A DNA stretch of 64,000 nucleotides, from positions 62,001 to 126,000 of the forward strand of contig NZ_JABYQT010000002.1 in assembly GCF_020075495.1 (NCBI RefSeq). Direction: 5' to 3'. Position numbers and translations under genes: made by a program. This DNA comes from Vreelandella aquamarina (GTDB taxonomy: Bacteria > Pseudomonadota > Gammaproteobacteria > Pseudomonadales > Halomonadaceae). Positions 55,501 to 62,649 of this stretch are shown piece by piece. Below the pieces are notes generated by a model, which did no database searches, was not told the origin of the DNA, and worked only from the letters and a program-made list of their open reading frames with translations. Every line of letters starts with the position of its first letter. The first letter of the stretch is position 1.

Positions 55501-58500
55501 AGAGGGCGCCACCTGGGAGTACAGCCTGGACGGCGGCGAGAGCTGGCAAACCGGCACGGGCGTAAGCTTCACCCTGCCGGAAGGCGACTACACCACGGGC
55601 GACGTTCAGGTACGCCAGATCGATCGCGCCGGCAACATCGGTGATCCGGTCGAGCTGGGGGCGGTAGTGATCGATACCACGCCGCCCGCGATGCCGCTCG
55701 CTACCCTGGCGCTCGATGGCGACATCATCAACGATGGGACTGTCAGCGTCGCGGGCCTCGAGCCCGAGGCAATCTGGGAAGTCAGCCTGGACGGTGGCAC
55801 CACCTGGCAGGTAGGTGAGGGCGATGGCTTCACGCTGCCCGACGGCAGCTACGCACAGAACGCCATTCAGGTTCGCCAGGTCGACGCGGCGGGCAACCAG
55901 AGCCCGATCGCCACGCTCGGCCCGGTCGTCATCGATACCGTTGCACCCGCAGCGCCCGAGCTTTCACTGGTAAGTGATACCGGCGACATTGGTGACGGCG
56001 TGACCGCCGACGGCACCATCGACGTGGGCAACCTTGAACCCGATGCGAGCTGGGAATATAGCCTGGATGGTGGCGATACCTGGCAGGCCGGCACCGGTGA
56101 CCGCTTCGTCCTGCCGGAAGGCACCTACGCCGCCGGCGACGTACAGGTTCGTCAGTTTGACGCGGCGGGCAATGAAAGCCCGATAACCGAGTTCGGTGCA
56201 ATCACCGTGGATCTTACCATTGACCCGCCGGTGGAGCCGGAAGCCCCGCCTGCGCCGCTGCTTACCCTCGAGGAAGATACCGGCGCGCTGGACGGCGTGA
56301 CCGCCAATGGTACCGTCAACGTAGGCAATCTGGTCGACGGCGGCAGCTGGGAATACAGCCTGGATGGCGGTGATACGTGGGTCGACGGCGCTGGCGCAAG
56401 TTTCGTGCTGCCGGAAAACGCGTATTCCGCCGGGGAGGTACAGGTACGCCAGACCAGCGCCGACGGTCTGACCAGCGCCACGCGCGTGCTGCCGGCGGTG
56501 ACCGTGGATACCACCGCGCCGGACGCACCGGTACTGACGCTGGTCTCCGATACGGGCGAGGTGGAGGGCGTGACCGCCGATGGCACCGTGCGGGTCGAGG
56601 GCCTGGAAGAGAATGCCAGCTGGGAGTACAGCCTGGATGGCGGCACCACCTGGCAAGCCGGTACGGGCTCGAGCTTCGTACTGCCGGAAGGCGACTACGC
56701 TACGGGGCAGGTGCAGGTACGCCAGATCGACGGTGCGGGCAATACAAGCGGCAGCGGCGAGCTCGCTCCGGTAACCGTCGATACTACCAGCCCTGGTGGC
56801 GAGGGTGGCACTGACGCGCCTTATATCGTACTGCCGGAACTGCTGCGCGGCTATATCAATGCCGAGGCCGCCGAGGGAGGGATCGAGCTGGGTGTCATGC
56901 TGACTTCCGGTACGCAGGCTGGCGATACGCTGACCCTATCGCTGGCGGGCACCGACGATGTCGTGGAGTTTGATTATACCGTTACCTCGGATGATGTTGA
57001 CGCGGGGATGATGGTAGTGGCGCTCGGGGATGGCAATAGTGACGGTCGCTATACCGTGAGCGCCAGGATCACCGATGGCGCCGGCAATGCGTCGTCCGTT
57101 TCCAACGCCATCGATTTCGTGCTCGATACGATTCCGCCGAATGCGACTACCACGCAGATCGTGCTCGACCCGATTACCGGCGACAATGTCGTCAATTTCG
57201 CCGAGTCGGTGCAAAGCGTCGTGATTACCGGGCGTGTCATTGGGGAATTCCGCGCCAACGATACCTTGAACATCACCGTCAACGATGGTGAGTACACCAC
57301 CAATGTTGGCGCCAACGGTACTTTCAGCGTGTCGGTACTGGGTAGCCTCCTGGCCAGTGCCACGCCCCCCGTAGTGGCCTTTGAACTGCTGGCAACCGAT
57401 GAGGCAGGCAATGTGGGGGTCATCGAGGCTGACTATGAGTTCGAGGTCAACCTGGAAATCCCCATCATCACCATCGACCCGCTGACCGGCGATAACGTCA
57501 TCAATGGACAGAACATTGCAGGCGGCCTTGTGGTCACCGGCACCGTCGAGGGAGCGCCGGCGGGTGCCACGGTTACGCTGAGCATTGCCGGTGCCACGTT
57601 CGAAGGCAGGGTCGTCGACGGTGCCTGGAGCGCTCGGGTGCCCGCCGCCTACCTGGAGGATGTGGCCAACGGGACCTTCGAACTCGTGGCTACGGTCGCC
57701 AATGAGGTAGGTAATGTCGGTCAGTCGGCGCCGGTCGAGGTGCTGCTGGATACGGTTCGCCCGACGGCCGCCATTACCATTTCGGATACGCTCATTGGCA
57801 GCGGTGAAGTGGCACTGGTGACGTTCACCTTCAGCGAGGCCGTCACTGATTTCACCCTGGGCGACATTCAGGTAGCCGGCGGTACGCTTGCCAACCTGGC
57901 GACCGACAATGGCCTCGTCTGGACGGCGGATTTCCAACCGGCGGCGTCCGGGCAGGCCAGCATTACGCTTCCCGGCGGCAGCTATACCGATGTGGCGGGT
58001 AACCCCGGCAATGGTGCAAGCCTTGGCGGTATTACGGTGGATCTCGATCCGCCATCGCTCACCTCCATCAGCTTTGCCGTTGGTGGCAGGCCCCTGACCT
58101 CGGCGGAAACCACCGAGGTGACGTTCACCTTCAGCGAGGCGGTGACCGGGCTGGCGTTGAATGATTTCGCCGTGACCGGGGGACGTCTTTATAACCTGAC
58201 CAGTGTCAATGGCGGCGCGACCTGGACGGCGACCTTCAAGCCCGACGGACTGGCGAGTTCTGCTTCGATCACCCTGGCCAACGGCAGCTACACCGACCTG
58301 GCCGGCAACCCCGGTACGGGAGGCGTGAGCCCGATACTTGCGATTACCATCTTGCAGCCGGTGCTGATGATCGATGCCGCCGACGATGGCTGGATCAACG
58401 GGGTGGAAGCCAACGGTGCCGAGGTTCAGGTCGGGTTCGGTGGCCTGCCGGTATCGCAAGGCGATGTAGTAACGCTCAACGTGTTGGCCCGAGCAGGCGG

Positions 58501-61264
58501 CGGGTTGGCCGTGGGAACGAATATCGCCACGGTTAGCTATGTCTTGACCCAGACCGATGTGGCCAACGGCTATGCGACCTTTGCGCTCGATATCGGCCCG
58601 GAATACACCTTCCAGCCGGCAGGGGCGCAGGTGCAGATCGGCGGTAGCGCTCTCTCCCAGGAGGTCGATTTCGTCATCGATACCGTGCCGCCGGGCCGTG
58701 CCGTAACAGGCAACGTCGAGGTCGCGGGCAACGGTATTGTGCTGGATACCGTGCTCAATCCTGGTGAAGGCATTCGCCTGCGCATCGAGGATAATGAAGA
58801 TACCGTGCGACTTCTGGATACCCGAAACTACCCCGGGCTTGTCACCCAGAATGCCAGCGGCCAGTACGTGCTCAACCTGTTTGCTCTGGCGCTCAACCTG
58901 CAGGAACTGCTGGGGGACGACCTGGGAGATCTGCTCGATCTGCGCAGCCTCGATCTGCAGCTCTCCACCTATGACCGGGCGGGCAACGAAGGCGAGATCG
59001 TGACCCTGAACGATCTCAACATTCTGGGTCCGGTCGTATCGCTTCTGGACTTTACCGGCTCGCTTGTCGGGGTGACCGACCCCGGCGCCTCTGTGGCCGT
59101 CAGCGTTCGCCTGGCGGGAGTCACGCAGACGATCACGGTCGGCGCCGATGCCAACGGGGCATTCGAGGTGGATCTTCTGGCCGACCCGCGGCTGAGCTTC
59201 AGCCTCAACGATCTGCTCCAGGCGTCGGTCACGGCAGTCGCAACGGATGCCCAGGGCAATCGCACCTTCTCGCCGGTCACCGCGAATCTGGTCGAGCTGC
59301 TGCCGGTGCCGCTCTCCACGCTGGACCTGAGTCCGATCACCAATCTCGTGGTGGGAGGCGCCGGCGTGGTCGGGGCGCTCAGCAACGTGGTGCTGCCTCA
59401 GGGCAGCACACTTGCCGCCTCGCTGGAGGTTGGCGGGCTGACGTCGGTGAATGTACCGGTCACGGCAGGCCCGGGTGGGGCGCTGACCGTCAACCTGGGG
59501 GCAGCGCTCAACTCGGCGGTCACGTCCCTGAACCTGTTGGGCGGCGTGACCGGGCTTCTGACCGGGCGCGGTACGGTACTCACGCTTGAGTACACCTCGC
59601 CGGAGGGCGTTGTCGGCACGACCGAGGTAACACTGCTGGGCAGCTCGCTGGCCTCGCTGACCTTTGGCAACGTGCGTGAGACCACGATCAACGGTACGCC
59701 TGACGCGGACGTGCTGATCGCTGGCGCCGGCCAGTCCGTGCAGGCGCTGGGCGGTAACGACCTGATCGTGCTGCGTAGCGATGCCTTCGTCAGCATCGAC
59801 GGCGGTGCGGGGCTCAACACACTGCTGGTCGAAGGTCGTCAGAACCTGGATCTGGCGGATTTCGGGCGCATGAGCAACATTCAGCGCGTGAACCTGGGCA
59901 ACACCGGCAGCACGCTGACGTTGAATGCCGAAACCGCCAATGCACTGGCCGGCGACAGCGGCACGCTGCAGATCCTGGGCGGTGCCACCAACAGCCTGAA
60001 CATTTCCGGCGCGGCGGTACTGGGCAGCACCACCGTCATCGATGGCGTAACGTATCGTCAGGTTGAACTGGGCGATACCACGCTGCTGATCAACCAGGGC
60101 ATTGCGCTGGACTTCGTGCCCACCATCAACCAGACCGCCGGCTACATCATAAGCGGCGGCGGGGAGGCAGGCGTGGCCGTGGCCGTGCAGGTTGGCACGA
60201 CCACCTACAACACGCGGGTCGATGCCGACGGCGAGTGGCGCCTGGTACTCAACCAGCCTGCCGCCGCCGGCAGCCAGATCCGGGCGGTGGTAGGCGGCGA
60301 TGCTACCGAGACCGTCAGCGTGCCTGTAAGCGTGGCGCCGCCAACGGGGCTGCAGATTCGCACGCCGCCGCTGCTCGGGCTGTTGCAGTCCTTTTTGGAA
60401 GGCAGCGCGGTCGGGGCGCAGACCGTGCGACTGGACGTCTACCAGGATGATCTGTTCACGTCGCTGCGCAGCACAACCATCAACGTCAACTCGAACGGAA
60501 GCTTCTCCGTCGGCACGAGCGTATTGAGCAATCTGCTCAATAGCGCAACCGGCCTGCTGGTGGGCAATCAGGGCGTCAACGTGGGCTTTACCGCAGAGCG
60601 TTCCAATGGTTCTCACAGTACGACGGAAGTCGTTCACTTCGGCACGGCGGAGTCGGTATTCGCCAACCCGCTCACAGCGATCACCAATACGCTGGGTGGC
60701 GTGATTGGCGGAGTTCTTGGCAGTACCAGCCCCTTGCCGGTGAGCAACTCCTTCTACGATGGCAGCGATCGCGCCGAAATCGTGCAGGGCAGTGCGCGCA
60801 ACCAGATCTTCAACACCGACGATGGCAACGACGTGGTGATCAGTACCGGTGGCCAGGACGTCATCAATACCGGTTCGGGCGACGATGTCATCGTGCTGCG
60901 CCATACCCAATTCGCCAGTATCGATGGGGGGGATGGTTTCGATATCGTGGCGCTGGGCGCGGGCATCAACCTGAACCTGACCAGCACCCTGGGCGATATT
61001 CGCAACGTCGAGCGCATCTCGCTTGGCAAGGCCAACGGCACGAATACGCTGCGCCTGGCCAGGCAGGATCTGATCGAGCTGACCGATAGCGACAACGTCC
61101 TGCAGGTTACCGGGGACGGCCAGGACCGGGTGGAGCTTGCCGGCGGCAGCTGGGCGCGCACCGGTACGGCTCAGACCATCGGCGGGGTGGTGTTCAACGA
61201 GTACGTCAATCAGGATGGCGTGTTGTTCGTCGAACAGGGCATCAACGTGGTGGAGGTGGCTTGA
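43508..61264 (+). CDS. Giant BapA/LapA-like biofilm adhesin, type I secreted
   Basis: 5918 residues from ATG 43508, which has GGAGGCGGGGG upstream; the frame reaches back to a TTG at 43448 and ATG 43493 without a ribosome site. Order: BapA prefix-like domain (about 1-115: MSFLAKVSALGNDVTQVAAF), a hydrophobic Ala/Gly segment (PLALGAVGVTGIAAA), an acidic Pro-Asp linker of twelve 9-mers, 45 Ig-like repeats, several larger Ig-like/Big domains (FTFSEAV motifs near 57820 and 58110), and two RTX-like blocks (ALGGNDLIVLRSDAF; DDGNDVVISTGG, NTGSGDDVIVLRHTQF) at the C-terminus, the usual T1SS signal region. No N-terminal signal peptide. Secretion genes follow directly. Likely a surface adhesin for biofilm formation. 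Confidence 0.9.
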   Translation: MSFLAKVSALGNDVTQVAAFEIENSITLSQPSQVLLQLAPEDVLSMLRDGNDLVIETASGETLRIVGFYNDMPGGAESELYLTGTNDRLIPVELTTLSDGSVTYVSYYPEGEYSGFEHSREKAGFYAEDAVLPLALGAVGVTGIAAANSSSSSSTPPAVDDDEPVDDSEDDAGDPADPDIPPDGGPTDPEVPGDPDDPDVPGDPDDPDVPGDPDDPDVPGDPDDPDVPGDPDDPDVPGDPDDPDVPGDPDDPDVPGDPDDPDVPGDPDDPDVPGDPDDPDVPGDPDDPDVPGDPDDPTTPPPPTLALVNDTGRAVDGITRDGTIEVANLEEGATWEFSLDGGETWLTGEGNSFVLPEGDYPAGQVRARQTNAEGVTSELGILGSVVIDTTAPASPTLTLANDTGDIDGVTTDGTLLVSNLESGALWEFSLDGGDTWQAGSGDRFILPEGEYAQGQVQIRQTDAAGNVSDVTEFGPVTIDLVIDDPDDPDLPAIPTLTLAEDTGSAIDGITSNGTVLVGGLVEGGTWEISLDGGNSWQTGTGESFELAEGTYAAGQILVRQTDADGNTSGTRTLGAVIIDQTPPNAPTLALANNTGDDDTVTSDGTLLVEGLEPGATWEFSLDGGDTWQAGTGDRFILPEGDYSAGQVQVRQTDAAGNVSEVVSLGPISVDPAIIDPVDPVVIDAPTLTLVEDTGSAIDGITSNGTVEVGGLVEGATWEISLDGGQSWQAGEGVNFVLPEGSYSAGQVLVRQRDANGNVSDPGALGSVVIDTTAPASPTLTLANDTGDIDGVTTDGTLLVSNLEPGALWEFSLDGGNTWQAGSGDRFILPEGEYAQGQVQIRQTDAAGNVSDVTEFGPVTVDLVIDDPDDPDLPAIPTLTLAEDTGSAIDGITSNGTVLVGGLVEGGTWEISLDGGNSWQTGTGESFELAEGTYAAGQVLVRQTDADGNTSGTRTLGAVIIDQTPPNAPILALANNTGDDDSVTSDGTLLVEGLEPGATWAFSLDGGDSWQAGTGDRFILPEGDYSAGQVQVRQTDAAGNVSQIGELGAITIDPGLPLPEEPDTPATPSLSLIEDTSGSEGITSNGSVLVGDLEPGNRWEYSLDNGATWVAGQGDRFVLPEGDYSQGQVQVRQINAAGNTSAAGVLDAVVVDTTAPVTPTTVLENDTGDVDGITSDGTVNVDNLEPGARWQYSLDGGDTWLEGESASFLLQEGVYATRQVLVRQFDTAGNVSGTSNLGAVIVDTTAPDAPLLNLLDDTGGVDGVTANGTVIVGELEPGTAWEYSLDSGATWLRGSGDRFILAEGSYAAGQVQARQIDAAGNVSDVTEFGPVTVDLIVDNPDDPDLPAIPTLALVDDTGELDGITADGTVLVGGLVEGGSWEFSLDGGQTWQAGLGDTFELPEGDYTTGQILVRQTDADGLTSGTRTLGSVIVDTTAPDAPTIEVANDTGDIEGITADGTIVIGNLEPGGYWEVSLDGGQTWQRGVGDRFILPEGDYAGGQVQVRQGDQAGNTSEAMSLDPLTVDLTAPRIPTLQLDSDAAITNDPTVTIGNLEAGAVWEFSLDGGNTWATGSGTSFELPEGEFEDGQVLVRQVDGAGNVSPIASLAPVIIDITPPVTPELSLSGDSVITNDGTVTVDGIEPDATWEYSLNGGATWIAGEGTSFVLPEGEYAAGRILVRQTDTAGNVSAPANLSTVIVDTTPPPAPLLTLASIAGDDGVTADGTVLLGNLDPNARWEVSLDGGQSWQPGSGDRFVLPPGAYDEGQVQARQIDAAGNVSSVTGLGPVTVDLTIEPPTDPQAPATPTLALANDTGDVDNITSDGSVLVSGLVEGGTWEYSLDGGANWLTGQGSGFDLPEGTYPAGQVLVRQTDAAGVTSGTSTLGTVIIDTTAPAAPTITLETDTGELDGVTANGAVRIGNLDPAATWEISLDGGTTWLRGTGERYLLPEGEYAAGDILVRQTDSAGNVSDATPLGAVTVVTQPPQAPTIDLVGGDLTNDGTVTVDGLQPGATWEYSLDGGNTWQTGQNDSFVLPEGNYSAGQVQVRQIDGAGNIGAVSQLDAVTIDLTPPAAPTATLANPSAITNDGTVEVGNLEPGATWEYSLDGGQSWIIGEGSRFVLAEGEYLPNQVQVRQTDGAGNIGKPLALGALVVDTTAPEVPTLALANDTGSIDGVTADGTVRVGNLDPDARWEYSLDNGETWVRGVGESFVLPQGSYGDGQVQARQVDAAGNASAPTALGPVTVELTLDPPADPDAPAAPVISLDGDTGDVDGITNDGLIQVSGLLDGATWQYSLNAGTSWFSGFGTSFNLPEGVYPAGQVLVRQIGPDGRTSATSTLGSLTVDTTPPDAPIATLRNDTGEIDGVTTDGTLLIDNLEAGARWEISLNGGASWQFGTGNRFILPEGRYAAGDIRIRQIDAAGNVSDTSLLSAIEVDNVLPDAPTLELVGGAVNNDGVVLVEGIEEGARWEYSLDGGASWLLGRGTSFTLPEGRYAEGAIQIRQIDGAGNVSAPAQLPDVVIDLTPPAAPTAQLVDASPITNDGTVTIGGLEEGATWEYSLDGGETWQTGTGTSFTLPEGDYAAGSVQVRQTDVAGNTGAPASLGAVVIDTTAPDAPTLSLVNDTGEIGDGVTADGTIDVGNLEPGAFWEYSLDGGDTWQRGLGDRFVLPEGEYVDGQVQVRQTDAAGNVSEPAAFGPIAVDLTITPPVEPEAPATPTLALAEDTGELDNVTSNGLVNVSGLVEGVIWEYSLDGGDSWVAGTGTSFTLDEGTYAGGQVLVRQTENGLTSGTSTLGAVTIDTTAPETPSVALVNDTGALDGITADGTLLIGNLEPGTFWEISLDGGDTWQAGTGDRFILPQASYEAGAIVVRQTDGAGNVSDSGSAGAISVITTPPAAPTVTLGGEAPFTNDATVEVDGIADGATWEYTLDGGDTWLPGTGTSFELPEAEYLAGDIQVRQIDGAGNVSSPALVGAVVIDQTPPAAPTITPADDSPITNDGTVTIGGLEEGATWEYSLDGGDTWQTGTGTSFILPEGDYTAGDVQVRQIDRAGNIGDPVELGAVVIDITPPAAPTIASLGDSPITNDGAIEVTDLEPDATWEYSLDGGETWQTGTGTSFTLPEGDYAAGSVQVRQTDAAGNTGAPASLGAVVIDTTAPDAPTLNLVNDTGEIGDGVTADGTIDVGNLEPGASWEYSLDGGDTWQRGLGDRFVLPEGDYLDGQVQVRQTDAAGNVSEPAAFGPIAVDLTITPPLEPEAPATPTLALAEDTGELANVTSNGLVNVSGLVEGATWEYSLDGGDSWVAGTGTSFTLDEGTYAGGQVLVRQTENGLTSGTSTLGAVTIDTTAPDAPTVALVNDTGALDGITADGTLLIGNLEPGAFWEISLDGGDTWQAGTGDRFILPQGSYEAGAIVVRQTDGAGNVSDSGSAGAISVITTPPAAPTVTLGGEAPFTSDATVEVDGIADGATWEYTLDGGATWLPGTGTTFELPEAEYLAGDIQVRQIDGAGNVSSPALVGAVVVDLTPPAAPVIDLVDDSPITNNGTVTIGGLEDGATWEYSLDGGESWQTGTGTSFTLPEGDYAAGSVQVRQTDVAGNTGAPASLGAVVIDTTAPDTPTLSLVNDTGEIGDGVTADGTIDVGNLEPDASWEYSLDGGDTWQRGLGDRFVLPEGDYLDGQVQVRQTDAAGNVSEPAAFGPISVDLTITPPVEPEAPATPTLALAEDTGELDNVTSNGLVNVSGLVEGATWEYSLDGGDSWIAGTGTSFTLDEGTYAGGQVLVRQTENGLTSGTSTLGAVTIDTTAPETPSVALVNDTGALDGITTDGTLLVGNLEPGAFWEISLDGGDTWQAGTGDRFILPQGSYETGAIVVRQTDGAGNVSESATAGAISVITTPPAAPTVTLGGEAPFTNDATVEVDGIADGATWEYTLDGGDTWLPGTGTTFELPEAEYLAGDIQVRQIDGAGNVSASALVGAVVVDLTPPAAPVIDLVDDSPITNDGTVTIGGLEEGATWEYSLDGGESWQTGTGVSFTLPEGDYTTGDVQVRQIDRAGNIGDPVELGAVVIDTTPPAMPLATLALDGDIINDGTVSVAGLEPEAIWEVSLDGGTTWQVGEGDGFTLPDGSYAQNAIQVRQVDAAGNQSPIATLGPVVIDTVAPAAPELSLVSDTGDIGDGVTADGTIDVGNLEPDASWEYSLDGGDTWQAGTGDRFVLPEGTYAAGDVQVRQFDAAGNESPITEFGAITVDLTIDPPVEPEAPPAPLLTLEEDTGALDGVTANGTVNVGNLVDGGSWEYSLDGGDTWVDGAGASFVLPENAYSAGEVQVRQTSADGLTSATRVLPAVTVDTTAPDAPVLTLVSDTGEVEGVTADGTVRVEGLEENASWEYSLDGGTTWQAGTGSSFVLPEGDYATGQVQVRQIDGAGNTSGSGELAPVTVDTTSPGGEGGTDAPYIVLPELLRGYINAEAAEGGIELGVMLTSGTQAGDTLTLSLAGTDDVVEFDYTVTSDDVDAGMMVVALGDGNSDGRYTVSARITDGAGNASSVSNAIDFVLDTIPPNATTTQIVLDPITGDNVVNFAESVQSVVITGRVIGEFRANDTLNITVNDGEYTTNVGANGTFSVSVLGSLLASATPPVVAFELLATDEAGNVGVIEADYEFEVNLEIPIITIDPLTGDNVINGQNIAGGLVVTGTVEGAPAGATVTLSIAGATFEGRVVDGAWSARVPAAYLEDVANGTFELVATVANEVGNVGQSAPVEVLLDTVRPTAAITISDTLIGSGEVALVTFTFSEAVTDFTLGDIQVAGGTLANLATDNGLVWTADFQPAASGQASITLPGGSYTDVAGNPGNGASLGGITVDLDPPSLTSISFAVGGRPLTSAETTEVTFTFSEAVTGLALNDFAVTGGRLYNLTSVNGGATWTATFKPDGLASSASITLANGSYTDLAGNPGTGGVSPILAITILQPVLMIDAADDGWINGVEANGAEVQVGFGGLPVSQGDVVTLNVLARAGGGLAVGTNIATVSYVLTQTDVANGYATFALDIGPEYTFQPAGAQVQIGGSALSQEVDFVIDTVPPGRAVTGNVEVAGNGIVLDTVLNPGEGIRLRIEDNEDTVRLLDTRNYPGLVTQNASGQYVLNLFALALNLQELLGDDLGDLLDLRSLDLQLSTYDRAGNEGEIVTLNDLNILGPVVSLLDFTGSLVGVTDPGASVAVSVRLAGVTQTITVGADANGAFEVDLLADPRLSFSLNDLLQASVTAVATDAQGNRTFSPVTANLVELLPVPLSTLDLSPITNLVVGGAGVVGALSNVVLPQGSTLAASLEVGGLTSVNVPVTAGPGGALTVNLGAALNSAVTSLNLLGGVTGLLTGRGTVLTLEYTSPEGVVGTTEVTLLGSSLASLTFGNVRETTINGTPDADVLIAGAGQSVQALGGNDLIVLRSDAFVSIDGGAGLNTLLVEGRQNLDLADFGRMSNIQRVNLGNTGSTLTLNAETANALAGDSGTLQILGGATNSLNISGAAVLGSTTVIDGVTYRQVELGDTTLLINQGIALDFVPTINQTAGYIISGGGEAGVAVAVQVGTTTYNTRVDADGEWRLVLNQPAAAGSQIRAVVGGDATETVSVPVSVAPPTGLQIRTPPLLGLLQSFLEGSAVGAQTVRLDVYQDDLFTSLRSTTINVNSNGSFSVGTSVLSNLLNSATGLLVGNQGVNVGFTAERSNGSHSTTEVVHFGTAESVFANPLTAITNTLGGVIGGVLGSTSPLPVSNSFYDGSDRAEIVQGSARNQIFNTDDGNDVVISTGGQDVINTGSGDDVIVLRHTQFASIDGGDGFDIVALGAGINLNLTSTLGDIRNVERISLGKANGTNTLRLARQDLIELTDSDNVLQVTGDGQDRVELAGGSWARTGTAQTIGGVVFNEYVNQDGVLFVEQGINVVEVA
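44078..44401 (+). repeat. 27-bp minisatellite, twelve VPGDPDDPD units
   Basis: Twelve in-frame units start at 44078 and every 27 bases after. Codon choice varies between units (gta/gtg, ccc/ccg/cca), so it is partly diverged, yet blocks of two units are duplicated exactly (44240 and 44321). It encodes an acidic, extended linker that would change length by 9 residues per slippage event. Confidence 0.9.
44654..46628 (+). repeat. Long duplication within the adhesin gene, copies 1146 bases apart
   Basis: About 830 bases at 44654-45482 recur nearly identically at 45800-46628 (offset 1146, four repeat units). Only scattered substitutions are seen. Indicates recent duplication or gene conversion. 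Confidence 0.85.
51160..55440 (+). repeat. Triplicated block within the adhesin gene
   Basis: Near-identical blocks of about 1.27 kb at roughly 51160-52430, 52786-54056 and 54151-55440, offset 1626 and 1365 bases. Each contains the unit types GEIGDGVTADG, NVTSNG, ALDGITADG and GGEAPFT in order. One extra unit separates the first and second copies. Confidence 0.85.
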
Positions 61265-62649
61265 TTACGCAGCGCACTACTACGCATCGAAATACAAGAA
61301 ACGCAGGTTCATCCATCAGAAAACGCCCTGGCCCACCGTCAGGCCAGGGCCGGGTCAGCAGGAGATGGCGGTGGGCTAAAGCGATGGGCGGGCTTTTATG
61401 CCTTATTCCGCTCGGCGCGGCAGGCATGACGCTCGATGAAGCGGTGCGTCGAGGGCTTGCCATCAACCCGCTGGTCGCTCAGGCCGAGCAGGAGTTGGCG
61501 GAAGCGGCTACCGAGGTGGATATCGCTCGCGACGGCTACTGGCCGACGGTCGGGCTTTCCGCCGGGCCGGAGGGGTTCTCGACGAGCAAGTTCGGCTACG
61601 ACCTGACCGCAAGCCAGACCCTCTACGACTGGGGGCGGGTGAGCAGTCAGGTCGATGGCGCCTCGGCGGCTTTTCGCCAGTTCGAGCAGGAACTGGTGCT
61701 GGTGTCTCAGGAGGCCGCACTGGATATCGCCGAGGTCTATCTCGATGTGCTCAATGCCCGTGAGCGTGAAGCGGTCGTCGCGCGACACTTCGAGGCGCTT
61801 CAGCGTATCGAGCAGCTGGCGAATTCACGCAGCCAGGTGGGGTACGCCGACCGTACGGAGAGCGACCGGGCGGCGCTGGAGCTGGCGCGCGCCCGTGAGC
61901 AGGCGGCCCTTGAAGAGGGCGTACGGCGCGACGCGGTGCTGCAGTTTCGAAGCCTGGTCGGAAGCGACCCAAGCGAGCTTGCGTTGCCAGCGCCGCCGGC
62001 ATTGACCGCGGTACTGCGCGAATCCCCCGAGCTTCTCGAGAGCGTGATCATCGCTTCGCCGCAGTTTCGCCAGGGCGAAGAGCGGGTAGCCCAGGCCCGG
62101 GCGAGCAGTGAAGAGGCGCGGGCGGCACTCAAGCCCCAGCTCAACCTGGAGGGGTCGGTACTGCGCCGTGAGATCGGCGGCACCATGGAAGACGATACCG
62201 TCCTGGCGCTACGCCTTCGCATGGACACCTTTCAGGGGCTTTCCAACGTTCGCCGCACCGAGTCGGCGCAGCAGCGCCTGGAAGCCGCGCGATGGGGCGT
62301 GCAGGTCGCCAGGCGCGACGTGAGCCGCTCGCTGACATCACTGATCGAGACCGTGGAAGCGCTTGGCTGGCGTCAGGAGGCGCTGGAAATCCAGCTGCGC
62401 AATGCGGGAAACGTCGTGGATGTCTACGAGGAGCAGTTTTCCATCGGGCTTCGCGACGTGTTCGATCTCTTGAGCCTGCAGCGTGACGCCTTCGAGGCCG
62501 AACGCCAACTGGTCGAACTCAGAACCGAGCAGCTACGCATGCAGTTTCGGGCGGCGGCGCAGCTGGGGCTGCTCGACAGGGTCATGAATGCATCACAAGA
62601 CGAGGTGGAGCACCTCCTAAGGACAGCGCATGCGCGCAGAGAAGAGTAG
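61261..62649 (+). CDS. TolC-family outer membrane channel of the adhesin T1SS (LapE-like)
   Basis: 462 residues if the TTG at 61261 (4 bases after GGAGG, overlapping the adhesin stop) is used; ATG 61384 is an alternative giving 421 residues with a very short leader. A hydrophobic leader (MGGLLCLIPLGAAG) precedes MTLDEAVRRGLAINPLVAQAEQELAEA and two OEP repeats (ASQTLYDWGRVSSQVDGA; YEEQFSIGLRDVFDLLSLQRDAFEAERQL). Forms the periplasm-spanning exit duct together with the ABC transporter that follows with a 20-base overlap. Confidence 0.88.
   Translation: MITQRTTTHRNTRNAGSSIRKRPGPPSGQGRVSRRWRWAKAMGGLLCLIPLGAAGMTLDEAVRRGLAINPLVAQAEQELAEAATEVDIARDGYWPTVGLSAGPEGFSTSKFGYDLTASQTLYDWGRVSSQVDGASAAFRQFEQELVLVSQEAALDIAEVYLDVLNAREREAVVARHFEALQRIEQLANSRSQVGYADRTESDRAALELARAREQAALEEGVRRDAVLQFRSLVGSDPSELALPAPPALTAVLRESPELLESVIIASPQFRQGEERVAQARASSEEARAALKPQLNLEGSVLRREIGGTMEDDTVLALRLRMDTFQGLSNVRRTESAQQRLEAARWGVQVARRDVSRSLTSLIETVEALGWRQEALEIQLRNAGNVVDVYEEQFSIGLRDVFDLLSLQRDAFEAERQLVELRTEQLRMQFRAAAQLGLLDRVMNASQDEVEHLLRTAHARREE
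61326..61349 (+). other. Stem-loop between adhesin and secretion genes
   Basis: CCCTGGCC (61326-61333) pairs with GGCCAGGG (61342-61349) around 8 bases. No T-run follows. It could attenuate transcription or stabilise the mRNA between the adhesin and the transporter genes; it also argues that the TolC-like start may lie downstream at 61384. Confidence 0.5.

Larger units (their letters stand above)
44414..56795 (+). repeat. 45 tandem Ig-like repeats of the adhesin
   Basis: I count 45 units of about 86-101 residues. Consensus: PTL-L--DTG--D-VT-DGT, then L-PGA-WEYSLDGG-TW--G-G--F-LPEG-Y--GQVQVRQ-D-AGN-S, ending in V-ID-T-PDA. From about unit 11 a longer unit with a Pro-rich tail (LTITPPVEPEAPAT type) recurs mostly every fifth unit, so the array has a five-unit higher order. 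Acidic throughout, as expected for a halophile surface protein or Ca-binding Ig folds. Confidence 0.9.

Noticed and set aside
56936-60910. 1324-codon open frame on the minus strand
   Set aside because: Antisense to the adhesin C-terminal region; low-complexity His/Gly/Arg-rich product with no domain.
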